NCBI GenBank assembly: GCA_937125395.1
Contig: CAKZLI010000071.1
Location: 18,299 to 82,298, forward strand
Direction of reading: 5' to 3'
DNA: 64,000 nucleotides
Source of the DNA: an uncultured Glaciecola sp.
Lineage (GTDB): Bacteria > Pseudomonadota > Gammaproteobacteria > Enterobacterales > Alteromonadaceae
The notes beneath the pieces were generated by a model that saw only the letters and a program-made list of their open reading frames with translations, made no database searches and was not told where the DNA came from. Shown here one piece after another: positions 10,963 through 21,069 of this stretch. The translations under genes and the position numbers were made by a program. How positions within the stretch are numbered: position 1 is the stretch's first letter; each line of letters opens with the position of its first letter.

Positions 10963-12224
10963 TTAGTGATCCTCTCAGGTACCGGCGTTGTTTTCTCATT
11001 CTTACTGTATATCCACAACAAGCCAAAGAAACCAAAATACATTACCGTTAAAATTTGTGATGCGACAATTTTCCAATCAGCTTGAGGTGTACCACCTAAA
11101 TAACCTAAGAAAACAAAGACAATCGCAAAGATAATCAAATTCCAAGTGTGTAAACCACTGCGATATCTCCAAGAGCGAACATTACCACGGTCAATCCACG
11201 GTAACGCAAACAGAGCTGCAATAGCACCAAACATCGCTAATACACCAAACAACTTATCAGGTACTGCTTTTAAGATTGCATAGAACGGTGTGAAATACCA
11301 AACAGGGAAAATATGTTCAGGTGTTTTCAACGGGTTAGCAATTTCAAAGTTTGGACGTTCTAAGAAATAACCGCCCATCTCAGGTAAGAAGAACATAATA
11401 AATGCAAAACCTGCCAAGAAGATACTAAACGCCACCAAATCTTTTAATACGATATGCGGGAAGAACGGCACAACATCATCTGCGATGTCATACTTATCTG
11501 TGTAGTATTCATGGATCTTGTATGGGGTTTTGTCTTCTTCAGCTAATGCGCCTTTTTTGTGTTTAATTGCAATACCATCTGGGTTATTCGAACCCACTTC
11601 GTGCAACGCAATGATATGTAAGAATACCAAGATAACAATCACCAATGGCAATGCAATTACATGTAAGGCGAAGAAACGATTCAGTGTGGCACCCGAGATA
11701 ACGTAGTCACCTTGGATCCAAATCACTAAATCAGGACCGATTACTGGTATAGCACTAAACAACGATACAATAACTTGCGCACCCCAATAGGACATTTGGC
11801 CCCAAGGTAGCACATAGCCCATGAAGGCTTCAGCCATTAACGCTAAATAAATCAACATACCAAATACCCACAACAATTCACGTGGCTTCTGGTAAGAGCC
11901 GTAAATCATGCCGCGGAACATGTGCATATAAACTACAATAAAGAACGCAGAGGCGCCCGTAGAGTGCATATATCGGATTAACCAACCGTAGTCGACTTCT
12001 CGCATAATATACTCTACTGAAGCAAATGCTCTTTCAGCCGAAGGCTCAAAACTCATTGTTAACCAAATACCGGTCACGATTTGGTTAACGAGTACAATCG
12101 TGGCTAAAAAACCAAAGACGTACCAAAAATTCATATTGACCGGTGCTGGATATTGAATTGCGTGCATATTTGCAACACGCATCATTGGGATACGTTGCTC
12201 AATCCACTTTAATAAACCATTCAT
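10959..12224 (-). CDS. petB: Cytochrome b, ubiquinol-cytochrome c reductase
   Basis: MHSTGASAFFIVVYMHMFRG, GYVLPWGQMSYWGAQV, PEW-like region. Confidence 0.98.
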   Translation of the reverse strand: MNGLLKWIEQRIPMMRVANMHAIQYPAPVNMNFWYVFGFLATIVLVNQIVTGIWLTMSFEPSAERAFASVEYIMREVDYGWLIRYMHSTGASAFFIVVYMHMFRGMIYGSYQKPRELLWVFGMLIYLALMAEAFMGYVLPWGQMSYWGAQVIVSLFSAIPVIGPDLVIWIQGDYVISGATLNRFFALHVIALPLVIVILVFLHIIALHEVGSNNPDGIAIKHKKGALAEEDKTPYKIHEYYTDKYDIADDVVPFFPHIVLKDLVAFSIFLAGFAFIMFFLPEMGGYFLERPNFEIANPLKTPEHIFPVWYFTPFYAILKAVPDKLFGVLAMFGAIAALFALPWIDRGNVRSWRYRSGLHTWNLIIFAIVFVFLGYLGGTPQADWKIVASQILTVMYFGFFGLLWIYSKNEKTTPVPERITK

Positions 12225-12236
12225 AATATTGTGCCC

Positions 12237-12857
12237 TTATGCATCTGAACCGATTAACAAAGTCGTGTCCGTCAAAAACTGATACGGCGGTACAACTAAG
12301 TTTAATGGTGCTGGAACGCCTTGAAATACGCGACCAGCCATATCGAATTTGGAACCGTGACAAGGACAGAAAAATCCTTCCGGTACGCCTTCAGCATATT
12401 CAGCAAATGCACCTTCAGTTAAATGCTGAGGTGAACAACCCAAATGGGTACATATACCCACTAAGACTAAATATTCTTCTTTAATCGAGCGATAACGATT
12501 TTGAGCGTAAGCAGGTTGCTGCTCTTGTTCAGAGTTTGGATCTCGTAGCTGCCCTTCAATTGACTCTAGGCTCTGTAACAGCTCTGGAGTTCGACGCACG
12601 ATCCATACCGGCTTAGAACGCCACATTACACGAATCAATTGACCTGGGGAAACACCACTGATATCGACTTCGATATCTGCACCAGCCGCTTTAGCTTTGG
12701 CACTTGGGTTCCATGAAGCAACAAACGGAACGGCTGCGCCAACGGCACCAACGCCACCAATCACAGAAGTCGCTACCGTTAAAAATTTGCGGCGATTACT
12801 GCTTTGGGGTTGTTCATTTGTAGCTGATTGCTTTGCATCTACAGACACATTACTCAT
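12237..12857 (-). CDS. petA: Rieske iron-sulfur subunit of cytochrome bc1
   Basis: CTHLGCSP and CPCHGSKFD cluster-binding motifs, Tat-like N-terminus. Confidence 0.98.
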   Translation of the reverse strand: MSNVSVDAKQSATNEQPQSSNRRKFLTVATSVIGGVGAVGAAVPFVASWNPSAKAKAAGADIEVDISGVSPGQLIRVMWRSKPVWIVRRTPELLQSLESIEGQLRDPNSEQEQQPAYAQNRYRSIKEEYLVLVGICTHLGCSPQHLTEGAFAEYAEGVPEGFFCPCHGSKFDMAGRVFQGVPAPLNLVVPPYQFLTDTTLLIGSDA

Positions 12858-13121
12858 CCACTTTTCTCCAAAATTTGGAATATACGTACTCAGGTGTAAA
12901 GAGTCACACGGGGTAGTAATACCAACCTAATATAATTTACTGCGCGAAATGGTAAAGAAAAGCCTTAATAAAAACAAGTCTATCAACGCATTTATCTACT
13001 AAAAACTGTTAAGACGTTCGTCTTTTATGGGTATTAAGCTTTACAAGAGCATAATAACTACCTGAACTATATAGATATCGGCTTAATATTGCATTGATTT
13101 ATCGTAATATTTTGTCTTAAG

Positions 13122-13154
13122 CAAAAAAAATGCCACTCGTAAGTGGCATTTTTG
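13122..13154 (-). terminator. Rho-independent terminator of rplM-rpsI
   Basis: aaaaaaaatgccactcgtaagtggcattttt stem-loop just after the rpsI stop. Confidence 0.85.
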
Positions 13155-13173
13155 CAGAACTGTAAACGTAATA

Positions 13174-13566
13174 TTAACGTTTTGAGAACTGTGGACGCTT
13201 ACGCGCTTTGTGTAGACCCACTTTCTTACGCTCAACTTTACGCGCATCACGCGTAACGAAGCCTGCTTGACGAAGAGCTGGACGTAAAGTCTCATCAAAT
13301 TCCATCAATGCACGCGTAATACCGTGGCGTATAGCACCGGCTTGACCAGAAATACCACCACCGGCTACGGTGACGTATAGGTCAAATTTTTCTGTCATTT
13401 CAACTAGCTCTAACGGTTGACGAACAACCATACGTGCTGTTTCACGACCAAAGAATACATCAATTGGACGTTTGTTGATTACGATATTGCCTGTACCTGG
13501 ACGTAAGAAAACACGAGCGGTAGAGCTTTTGCGGCGACCTGTGCCGTAATATTGAGTATCTGCCAT
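13174..13566 (-). CDS. rpsI: 30S ribosomal protein S9
   Basis: [20 protein letters not shown] ... [10 protein letters not shown]. Confidence 0.99.
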   Translation of the reverse strand: MADTQYYGTGRRKSSTARVFLRPGTGNIVINKRPIDVFFGRETARMVVRQPLELVEMTEKFDLYVTVAGGGISGQAGAIRHGITRALMEFDETLRPALRQAGFVTRDARKVERKKVGLHKARKRPQFSKR

Positions 13567-13577
13567 TGTCTCGCTCC

Positions 13578-14006
13578 TTAAATGTCTAGTACTTGAGGCT
13601 GTTGAGCCGCATGGTTATGTTCTGTTCCAGCATAAACTTTAAGTTTACGGAACATTGCACGACCTAGTGGGCCTTTTGGCAACATGCCTTTAATCGCTTT
13701 TTCCAAAACCATTTCTGGTTTATGTGCAATTAATTTTTCAAATGTAGTGTCTTTTAAGCCACCTGGATAACCAGAATGAGAATAATAGATTTTACCTTTG
13801 GCTTTGTTACCAGTAACAGTAATTTTTTCTGCATTTACGACAACAATATAGTCACCAGTATCCACGTGAGGTGTATACTCTGGCTTATGTTTTCCACGTA
13901 AACGTAGCGCGATTTCAGCCGCTAAGCGACCTAGAGTTTTGTCTGCAGCGTCAACTACATACCAGTCACGTTGAACTGTTTCTGGTTTTGCAACAAAAGT
14001 TTTCAT
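13578..14006 (-). CDS. rplM: 50S ribosomal protein L13
   Basis: [32 protein letters not shown] at 14006 preferred over track M at 14018. Confidence 0.98.
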   Translation of the reverse strand: MKTFVAKPETVQRDWYVVDAADKTLGRLAAEIALRLRGKHKPEYTPHVDTGDYIVVVNAEKITVTGNKAKGKIYYSHSGYPGGLKDTTFEKLIAHKPEMVLEKAIKGMLPKGPLGRAMFRKLKVYAGTEHNHAAQQPQVLDI

Positions 14007-14080
14007 TGTTAAATTCACCCGAATTTTATAAACGTTACGAATGTACTTACACCATGTAAGAACACGCTAAATCAACATGT

Positions 14081-14124
14081 TGGCCCCTTCGAGCCAGATG
14101 ATCCTTCCATCTTCCCACAGATGG
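14081..14124 (-). promoter_or_regulatory. Predicted structured 5' leader of rplM-rpsI (two hairpins)
   Basis: On the minus strand CCATCT-N6-AGATGG (14107-14124) and TGGCTC-GAAG-GGGCCA (14081-14096) lie downstream of a TATAAT (14146-14151). Confidence 0.55.
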
Positions 14125-14199
14125 GTGTAACTGGGCAGGCGCAAAATTATACGCAAAAGCCAAGAAAAATAAAGTGTTATTTTAATTAGATGCTATGTG

Positions 14200-15030
14200 T
14201 TACGACTTTTCAGCCTGTTTAACGTGTTGCCACAGACTCTCTAATGCTTCTTGAGATGCCCCTGGTAACGCTACACCCGATTGTTTGGCGAGTGCTTCAA
14301 CAGCAGTAAAACGTTGGGTAAATTTTATATTCGCCTTCTGCAGTGCAGTCTCACTATTGATACCGGCGTGCCGAGCTACATTGACCACAGCAAAGAGTAA
14401 ATCACCTAATTCTTCCTCAAGTCGCACTTGTGATTCGGCTAGTGCGTCCCTGACTTCATCGACTTCTTCTTGAACTTTATCGAGTACCTGATGAATTTGT
14501 GACCAATCAAAGCCGACTTTCGCACAGGCTTTTTGAATTTTATGAGCTTGTAACAGCGGTGTCATCCCTGTGGGAATATTGGCTAAGATTGACGCAGGGA
14601 TCGGTGAACCGGTTTTTTCAGCTAGTTTAATCGCGTCCCATTGTGCTTCAACTTGTTGTGCCGTTAATCCTGATTGATCAGTAAATACATGAGGGTGACG
14701 CCGGATCAACTTATCACACATGCCTTGGGCAACATCATCAAATGAAAACCAACCTTGTTCTTGACCAAGCTGAGCATAAAACACCACTTGAAATAATAAA
14801 TCGCCTAGCTCTTCTTTAATGTGTTGTGGATCGCCAGCATAGATCGCATCTGCAACTTCGTAGGTTTCCTCAATCGTGTGAGGAATAATGCTCTGCATGG
14901 TTTGTTTAATATCCCATGGACATCCCGTTAACGGATCGCGCAACTGTTGCATAATCTTGACTAATGCGTTGACCGGCGCAGTCTGTGATAAATCGATAAA
15001 TTGTTGGCGTTGCTCATCTTGCACGTTCAA
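14200..15030 (-). CDS. mazG: Nucleoside triphosphate pyrophosphohydrolase MazG
   Basis: CPWDIKQTMQSIIPHTIEETYEVADAI; EELGDLLFQVVFYAQLG. Confidence 0.97.
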   Translation of the reverse strand: MNVQDEQRQQFIDLSQTAPVNALVKIMQQLRDPLTGCPWDIKQTMQSIIPHTIEETYEVADAIYAGDPQHIKEELGDLLFQVVFYAQLGQEQGWFSFDDVAQGMCDKLIRRHPHVFTDQSGLTAQQVEAQWDAIKLAEKTGSPIPASILANIPTGMTPLLQAHKIQKACAKVGFDWSQIHQVLDKVQEEVDEVRDALAESQVRLEEELGDLLFAVVNVARHAGINSETALQKANIKFTQRFTAVEALAKQSGVALPGASQEALESLWQHVKQAEKS

Positions 15031-15045
15031 GTCATCCCTTATAGT

Positions 15046-17193
15046 TTAATGTTGCCGCTTGTAGGCATCTGTCACACTGCGGATTTTGCGTAACTTGGTC
15101 AGCAATAACATCAGTCTATTGAGGTCCTTTACCTCCACCGTTAATACGATCTCGCAGGTGTGTTGCGTCGTATCGCTATTGCTCTGGATCCCCAGCACTG
15201 GGATTTTGTCATTACTGAGCAAAGTCGATATATCTTTGAGGATGCCTGTCCGATCTTGGCATTTAACCATGATCTCCGCAGCAAATCCCATATCTAATTC
15301 ACCCGCCCAATTGACCTCTATTTCTCGTTCAGGATGCATCGTCAGCAAGTGCGCCAACTGATTGCATTGCACTTTATGAACGCTCACTCCCCGACCCTGA
15401 GTGATATAGCCTAAGATTGGCTCGCCAGGCAACGGTTGGCAGCAGGTTGCTAATTGACTCAGCAAATGCCCAACGCCTTCTACCTCGATGGTATTACTAC
15501 TGGTTTTTTTGGTGCGTTTGGGTCTGGAAGGCACTATGGGAGTGTCAGGTTCAGGATGCAGTAATTGCTGTAAAAAACGCACCAACGTCATCACCCGCAC
15601 ATCACCGGCACCGACCGCTGCAATTAAATCATCGGCGGTTTTCATATTAAATTTTTCGACCGCTTTGACGACATCTTTGATATGTAGTTGTAACTTACTT
15701 AATTCTCGTTCAAGTAATTCTTTACCAGCAGCAAAATGCTGATCTTTGTCTAGTTTTTTAAAATACGTGTGGATCTTGGCACGTGCTCGAGAAGAATGCA
15801 CATAGCCCAGGCCTGGATGCATCCAATCCCGTGAGGGATTCATCTGCTTACCCGTTAAAATTTCTATCTGATCGCCACTATTTAATTGGTATGTAAATGG
15901 CACGATCCGATTATCAACTTTGGCACCGATACAACGATGCCCTACATTAGAGTGAATATAATAAGCAAAATCCAGAGGGGTTGCCCCGACAGGTAAATCG
16001 ATCACATCGCCAGTTGGTGTAAACACATAGACTCGATCATCAAACACCTGCGAACGAAATTCTTCAACGATATCGCCGGACTCCGCGACTTCTTCTTGCC
16101 ATGCCAAGATTTTGCGTAACCAGTTAATCCGTTCCTCAGCCGCGGACAACTTAGCCGTATGCTCTTCTTTATACTTCCAATGTGCAGCCACGCCTAACTC
16201 GGCGTCATCATGCATTGTTTGTGTACGGATCTGGATCTCAATCGTTCGCCCTTCAGGGCCTTTAATCACGGTATGAATAGATTGATAACCATTGGGTTTT
16301 GGTGTCGCAATATAATCATCGAATTCTTTCGGGATATGCTGCCATGTTGCATGCACTTCGCCAAGGACGGCATAACAATCTTGCAATGTGGCTGCGATGA
16401 TCCGCACCGCCCGAATATCATAGAGCTGTTCAAAGGTGAGTTGTTTTTTTTGCATTTTTTTAAAAATACTAAAAATATGCTTGGGTCGGCCAAAAACATG
16501 AGCCTGAACGTTTTGATCCGCTAATCGCTGAGTAAGGCCTGCAACAAACTCATTTATATACCCTTGTCTGTCTGCGCGTTTTTCGTCTAACCAATGCGCG
16601 ATTTCCATATAACGCTTTGGATGCAAATACCGAAATGCTAGATCTTCAAGCTCCCATTTGAGTTGCCCAATTCCCAACCGATTAGCCAGCGGTGCGTAAA
16701 TAGCAGTACACTCTCGAGCCACGAGAACACGGGTTTCTTCATCGGCATCTTTGACTTGTTGTAAGGTGCAAATACGTTCAGCCATCTTAATCACAACCGC
16801 ACGCACGTCAGCCACCATAGAGATGAGCATCTTCCGAATATTATCGACTTGTTGTTCATCGTGTTGATGCCGAGCATGCAATGCTTTAATCGCATCCATC
16901 CGTCGAACACCTTCAACCAACTCGGCAATCGATGTACCAAATTCTGCAGCAACGTCCTCTTGATTGAGCATATGCATTTCACAATATGGGAATACCAACG
17001 CAGCTTGTAACGTCTCATCATCCATATTCAGCTCGTGTAAAATCTCGACCATTTCTTGGCCGGTTAGAAGCTGTTCAGGTTGTTCTGAAATACTAGCAAG
17101 CTTACCGCGAGTCTCATCAGACACCGATAAACCAGCGAGCCAATCAACAAATGATGGGCGTTGGGGAAGATGTACACTGCGAATCGTAACCAA
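15046..17193 (-). CDS. relA: GTP pyrophosphokinase RelA
   Basis: Synthetase, TGS and ACT regions (YDIRAVRIIA, KPNGYQSIHTVI, VFTPTGDVIDLPVGATPLDFAYYIHSNVGHRCIGAKV); next to rlmD and mazG. Confidence 0.97.
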   Translation of the reverse strand: MVTIRSVHLPQRPSFVDWLAGLSVSDETRGKLASISEQPEQLLTGQEMVEILHELNMDDETLQAALVFPYCEMHMLNQEDVAAEFGTSIAELVEGVRRMDAIKALHARHQHDEQQVDNIRKMLISMVADVRAVVIKMAERICTLQQVKDADEETRVLVARECTAIYAPLANRLGIGQLKWELEDLAFRYLHPKRYMEIAHWLDEKRADRQGYINEFVAGLTQRLADQNVQAHVFGRPKHIFSIFKKMQKKQLTFEQLYDIRAVRIIAATLQDCYAVLGEVHATWQHIPKEFDDYIATPKPNGYQSIHTVIKGPEGRTIEIQIRTQTMHDDAELGVAAHWKYKEEHTAKLSAAEERINWLRKILAWQEEVAESGDIVEEFRSQVFDDRVYVFTPTGDVIDLPVGATPLDFAYYIHSNVGHRCIGAKVDNRIVPFTYQLNSGDQIEILTGKQMNPSRDWMHPGLGYVHSSRARAKIHTYFKKLDKDQHFAAGKELLERELSKLQLHIKDVVKAVEKFNMKTADDLIAAVGAGDVRVMTLVRFLQQLLHPEPDTPIVPSRPKRTKKTSSNTIEVEGVGHLLSQLATCCQPLPGEPILGYITQGRGVSVHKVQCNQLAHLLTMHPEREIEVNWAGELDMGFAAEIMVKCQDRTGILKDISTLLSNDKIPVLGIQSNSDTTQHTCEIVLTVEVKDLNRLMLLLTKLRKIRSVTDAYKRQH

Positions 17194-17279
17194 AACTAAT
17201 CCTTATGTTCTGCGCATAAATGCTCTTAATATTAATGACAATAATAATGCTTGTTTGTTACGGCAGCATCCCCAAATAA

Positions 17280-18839
17280 TTACATTGAAGATGGACGCAC
17301 AAACACACTAAGTAGTTCTGTATGAGTTGTTCCTTTAAACATATCAAAGCTTTGTAAGTGTTGCAAAACAAACCCTTGCGCTACAATCAACGCCATATCA
17401 TGTAACCATGTTTGAGGGTTACAAGACACATAGACAATTGTCTCAATATCAGCATAATCTAACTGCAACAAGCTCTCATGGGCACCATCGCGGGAAGGAT
17501 CTAATAAAATTTTATTGACCTTCGCGGCTTTGATAGCGGCTTGGGCATCACGGGTTGTCAGATCCGCATGGATAAATTCAATGTTATCTAACTGGTTATC
17601 TAAAGCAGCTTGCTGTGCCTGTTGCACCATCGTGCTTACCCCTTCAACACCTAGTACATAGTCAGCTTGTTGCGCGATAGGCAGTGAAAAATTCCCAGCG
17701 CCACAAAATAAATCGAGAACGCGGTCTTGCTTGCTCAACGCCAATGCATCCAATGCACCTTGCACCATGTGCATATTCAGTTCACGGTTAACTTGGACAA
17801 AATCATCCAAGCTGACGGGATAACGACAACCATTGACCGAACTTAAATGTAAATCTAATGAGGCAAACGAATAGCGTGATGCATCATTTGCAGCATGACT
17901 GACTAATAAATACCACTGCTGCTCATCTGCAGAGATAGTGACAGCCTCTGTTGAGACCCCTTTGTGATGGATTGCAACTCCCACCGGCAAAGCTGAAGTT
18001 GCACTCAGTGTTTCAGCTAACTCAGACAGATCTTGTAATGCCTGATGGCTCAAATTTTGCTGAGCATTTACCGCTAAGACTGTCATTTCATCGGCCGCGA
18101 GCAAGGTCAAATGACCGACATTTTTTAGCCATGGCCATTGTTGGCAATGCGCTTGAATATGCGCATATACAGCCTGCAATGTTGGTACTAACACTTGACA
18201 TTGAGTGATGGGCAGTACTTGATTGCTATGCGCTTGGCGAAAGCCGACTTTGATGTGTTCTGGATTACGTGCATCAATCGCTAGTCGCGCTTTGCGACGA
18301 TAGGCATCGGCACCCGTTGCTGCTTGTACCCATGGTAACGACTCAAGCCCTATTTGCGCTTTAGCATACTCATCAATCGCCGTTTGCTTGATGCTCAACA
18401 ATGCAGCAGGTTCAACAAACTGTAACTGGCAACCGCCACAATGACTTTGTTGTTTCGTTGGCTGTGGCGAATGCCCAATGGCGAAGGGGCACGCAGAGCT
18501 AATCCGCTGTGCATGGGGTGTATGGATATGCGTTAATTGTGCAAACCAGACTTTTTTTCTTTTTTCGGTAATACGAACTCGTACTGCTTCACCAGGCAAA
18601 GCGCCATCAACAAAAATAATAGGTTGGTGGGATTTGCATAGCCCCTGCCCTTGCAGCGTAAAACTATCAATCGTAATATCCATCATGTCTTTGCCAAGCG
18701 ATTGGGTCGCAGAGGAAGCTGCAGCAACCGATATCGCTGAAGAGGTGACGGATGGCGTGGATAACTGTTGGACTCGCGCAGCTGCACGTTGCCGAGCTGA
18801 CGCACTGATTGGTTTTTTGTTGAGAACAAATTTGGCCAT
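17280..18839 (-). CDS. rlmD: 23S rRNA (uracil(1939)-C(5))-methyltransferase RlmD
   Basis: TRAM domain, CGGCQ cluster motif, VLDLFCGAGNFSLPIA, YVSCNPQT. Confidence 0.97.
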   Translation of the reverse strand: MAKFVLNKKPISASARQRAAARVQQLSTPSVTSSAISVAAASSATQSLGKDMMDITIDSFTLQGQGLCKSHQPIIFVDGALPGEAVRVRITEKRKKVWFAQLTHIHTPHAQRISSACPFAIGHSPQPTKQQSHCGGCQLQFVEPAALLSIKQTAIDEYAKAQIGLESLPWVQAATGADAYRRKARLAIDARNPEHIKVGFRQAHSNQVLPITQCQVLVPTLQAVYAHIQAHCQQWPWLKNVGHLTLLAADEMTVLAVNAQQNLSHQALQDLSELAETLSATSALPVGVAIHHKGVSTEAVTISADEQQWYLLVSHAANDASRYSFASLDLHLSSVNGCRYPVSLDDFVQVNRELNMHMVQGALDALALSKQDRVLDLFCGAGNFSLPIAQQADYVLGVEGVSTMVQQAQQAALDNQLDNIEFIHADLTTRDAQAAIKAAKVNKILLDPSRDGAHESLLQLDYADIETIVYVSCNPQTWLHDMALIVAQGFVLQHLQSFDMFKGTTHTELLSVFVRPSSM

Positions 18840-19219
18840 TATTGGGCTTCTAATATAACTGTGGCGACAGCATAATCTTGCTCATCGCTGATTGAAGTAT
18901 GGCTGTGTGTGACACCTAGCTGTAGTGCTATTGCCAAAAAACCATCAGTGTAACGCAATTGAGGCTGACCTTTATCAGTGTGTTCTAACCAGATATGTTG
19001 CCAACTCACGCCGTGTCCAATCCCAGTACCTAATGCTTTGACTGCCGCTTCTTTTACCGCAAATCGCTTGGCCAAGAACCGATGTGGATGCGCTTGTTGC
19101 ATATATTGTTCAAGCTCACTTGGAGTGAGTATTTTTTTGGCTAAGCCGGTTGGCTGGTGCGCTTGACCTGCAAATCGTGAAATTTGCACAATATCTGTAC
19201 CCAACCCAATAATGGCCAT
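18839..19219 (-). CDS. acpS: Holo-[acyl-carrier-protein] synthase
   Basis: MAIIGLGTDIVQISRF; FLAKRFAVKEAAVKALGTGI. Confidence 0.97.
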   Translation of the reverse strand: MAIIGLGTDIVQISRFAGQAHQPTGLAKKILTPSELEQYMQQAHPHRFLAKRFAVKEAAVKALGTGIGHGVSWQHIWLEHTDKGQPQLRYTDGFLAIALQLGVTHSHTSISDEQDYAVATVILEAQ

Positions 19220-19220
19220 C

Positions 19221-19982
19221 TTAACGTCCTAACTCAAGTAATCCTTGCATCCGGGCTTCTTGCATCAATTCACGCATATCACTGACGGCTTTGCCTAATC
19301 CATCAAACATCGCTCGAGCCATAATCGCATGACCAATATTTAATTCAACAATCTCAGGTAACGCTGCGATCGGTTTGACATTGTGATAATGCAATCCATG
19401 ACCGGCATTGACCTGTAGTCCTTTGCGATGGGCATATTGGATCCCAGCGGTTAATTTTGCTAATTCTTGCGCTTGCTGATCAAGACTTTTTGCGTCTGCG
19501 TATTGGCCGGTATGAATTTCGATATACGGCGCTTGGCAAGCAACCGCCGCTTCAATTTGTGCAGGTTCAGCATCAATAAATAATGACACAATAATATTTT
19601 GTTCAGCCAATAAAGCACACGCATCTTGCATTCTACTTAAATTACCAGCCACATCCAAACCACCTTCAGTGGTTAACTCCGCTCGTTTTTCAGGGACCAA
19701 ACAACAAAATGTAGGTTGTGTCTTTGTCGCAATTTTGAGCATTTCATCCGTCACCGCCATCTCAAGATTCATGCGGGTGTTGATCGTGCGAGCCAAAATT
19801 TCAACATCACGATCATTAATATGGCGACGGTCTTCACGTAAATGTACTGTAATACCATCAGCACCAGCACGTTCAGCGATATCCGCAGCATGCACGGGAT
19901 CAGGGTATGAAGTGCCTCGGGCATTACGTAATGTTGCGACGTGATCAATATTCACGCCTAATAAAACTTCTCGGATATGCAT
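19221..19982 (-). CDS. pdxJ: Pyridoxine 5'-phosphate synthase
   Basis: [35 protein letters not shown]. Confidence 0.98.
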   Translation of the reverse strand: MHIREVLLGVNIDHVATLRNARGTSYPDPVHAADIAERAGADGITVHLREDRRHINDRDVEILARTINTRMNLEMAVTDEMLKIATKTQPTFCCLVPEKRAELTTEGGLDVAGNLSRMQDACALLAEQNIIVSLFIDAEPAQIEAAVACQAPYIEIHTGQYADAKSLDQQAQELAKLTAGIQYAHRKGLQVNAGHGLHYHNVKPIAALPEIVELNIGHAIMARAMFDGLGKAVSDMRELMQEARMQGLLELGR

Positions 19983-20029
19983 GGAAAACTGCCTTGTGAT
20001 AATAACTTAATACGATTATCGCTTAATCG

Positions 20030-20794
20030 TTATTTTGATACAAACAATTCGCGACTTTTTAACGGTTTACTGCCAAGTAATGGTTGCAACGCTTGACGCG
20101 TGATCCATTTACTGATTTTTAAACTGTCTGGATGCCAATGTTGATTGAGAATATCATGCAAGATTTGTCCAGAAAAAGCCGGCAAGTGAGGATTAAATTG
20201 CTTGAGCATGACTCCTTTATCTGCCACAAACACATACTCCATGTCCATTTCAATTTCTCGCTGCGTCTTCGCATCCGCGCTAAAATCAGGCATGTACCCC
20301 AACTCATCTAACAAGGCTAATTCAAACATCCGCAAGGCTGCTTCATGGTGCCTGGCTAAGCTATTTGAGGGGATAGCGTCAACGTTCGCATGTTCAGCAT
20401 GGGTGATGCTCAACTGCGTAATTGCTTGGTGATATTGCGCCAATAAATCAGGACATGGAATATTGGCTGGTAAGCAGCGATTAAGTAACTCATTGACATA
20501 CATGCCGCAAAACAACGCACTGTGCTTTAAGGGGACAGTTTTGCCCTGCATATCCGCGTTACGCAGTGATTTTAATTCACCGCTTCCGGCTAACTCACAA
20601 GTAACCAGCTGAAACGGTTGCAATACACTTTTACGGTCTGATTTAGCACTGCGCATTCCTCGTGCTACAAATCGTATTTTACCCAATTCTACGGATAACA
20701 TATCAACCAAAAAGCTACTTTCTTGATACGCTCGACGGTGCAAGACAAAGCCTGTAACGGGCTGCACATTTCCACTGGACATGGCTCGTTTCAT
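20030..20794 (-). CDS. recO: DNA repair protein RecO
   Basis: GFVLHRRAYQESSFLVDMLSVELGKIRFVARGMRSAKSDRKSVLQPF. Confidence 0.95.
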   Translation of the reverse strand: MKRAMSSGNVQPVTGFVLHRRAYQESSFLVDMLSVELGKIRFVARGMRSAKSDRKSVLQPFQLVTCELAGSGELKSLRNADMQGKTVPLKHSALFCGMYVNELLNRCLPANIPCPDLLAQYHQAITQLSITHAEHANVDAIPSNSLARHHEAALRMFELALLDELGYMPDFSADAKTQREIEMDMEYVFVADKGVMLKQFNPHLPAFSGQILHDILNQHWHPDSLKISKWITRQALQPLLGSKPLKSRELFVSK

Positions 20795-20796
20795 CG

Positions 20797-21069
20797 TTAA
20801 GCCCGCTTGATCCGTACGACTCGCATTTGTTCCATAGTAAAGCCGGCTACTGCAACGGAACTGGGATAATAGGTTAAGTTCACCCGCGCACCTTGTAAGC
20901 TTTGGTAGCGTTTTTTGCGTTTAAATACAAACGGGACATCGACGTCTTTAAGCATGATCGTATGTATAATCCAATCATCGCTTGCTCGTTGCACATGCGA
21001 TTCAACCTGCATATCTTCAGAATGGGTAAGTTGCGGGTGATTGCTTAATAATTTATCGAGCTGGGCCAA
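20797..21069 (-). CDS. Hypothetical protein (90 aa) between recO and recJ
   Basis: Intact ORF with start overlapping recJ end by 17 bp and stop 2 bp before recO start; basic C-terminus. Confidence 0.7.
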   Translation of the reverse strand: MAQLDKLLSNHPQLTHSEDMQVESHVQRASDDWIIHTIMLKDVDVPFVFKRKKRYQSLQGARVNLTYYPSSVAVAGFTMEQMRVVRIKRA

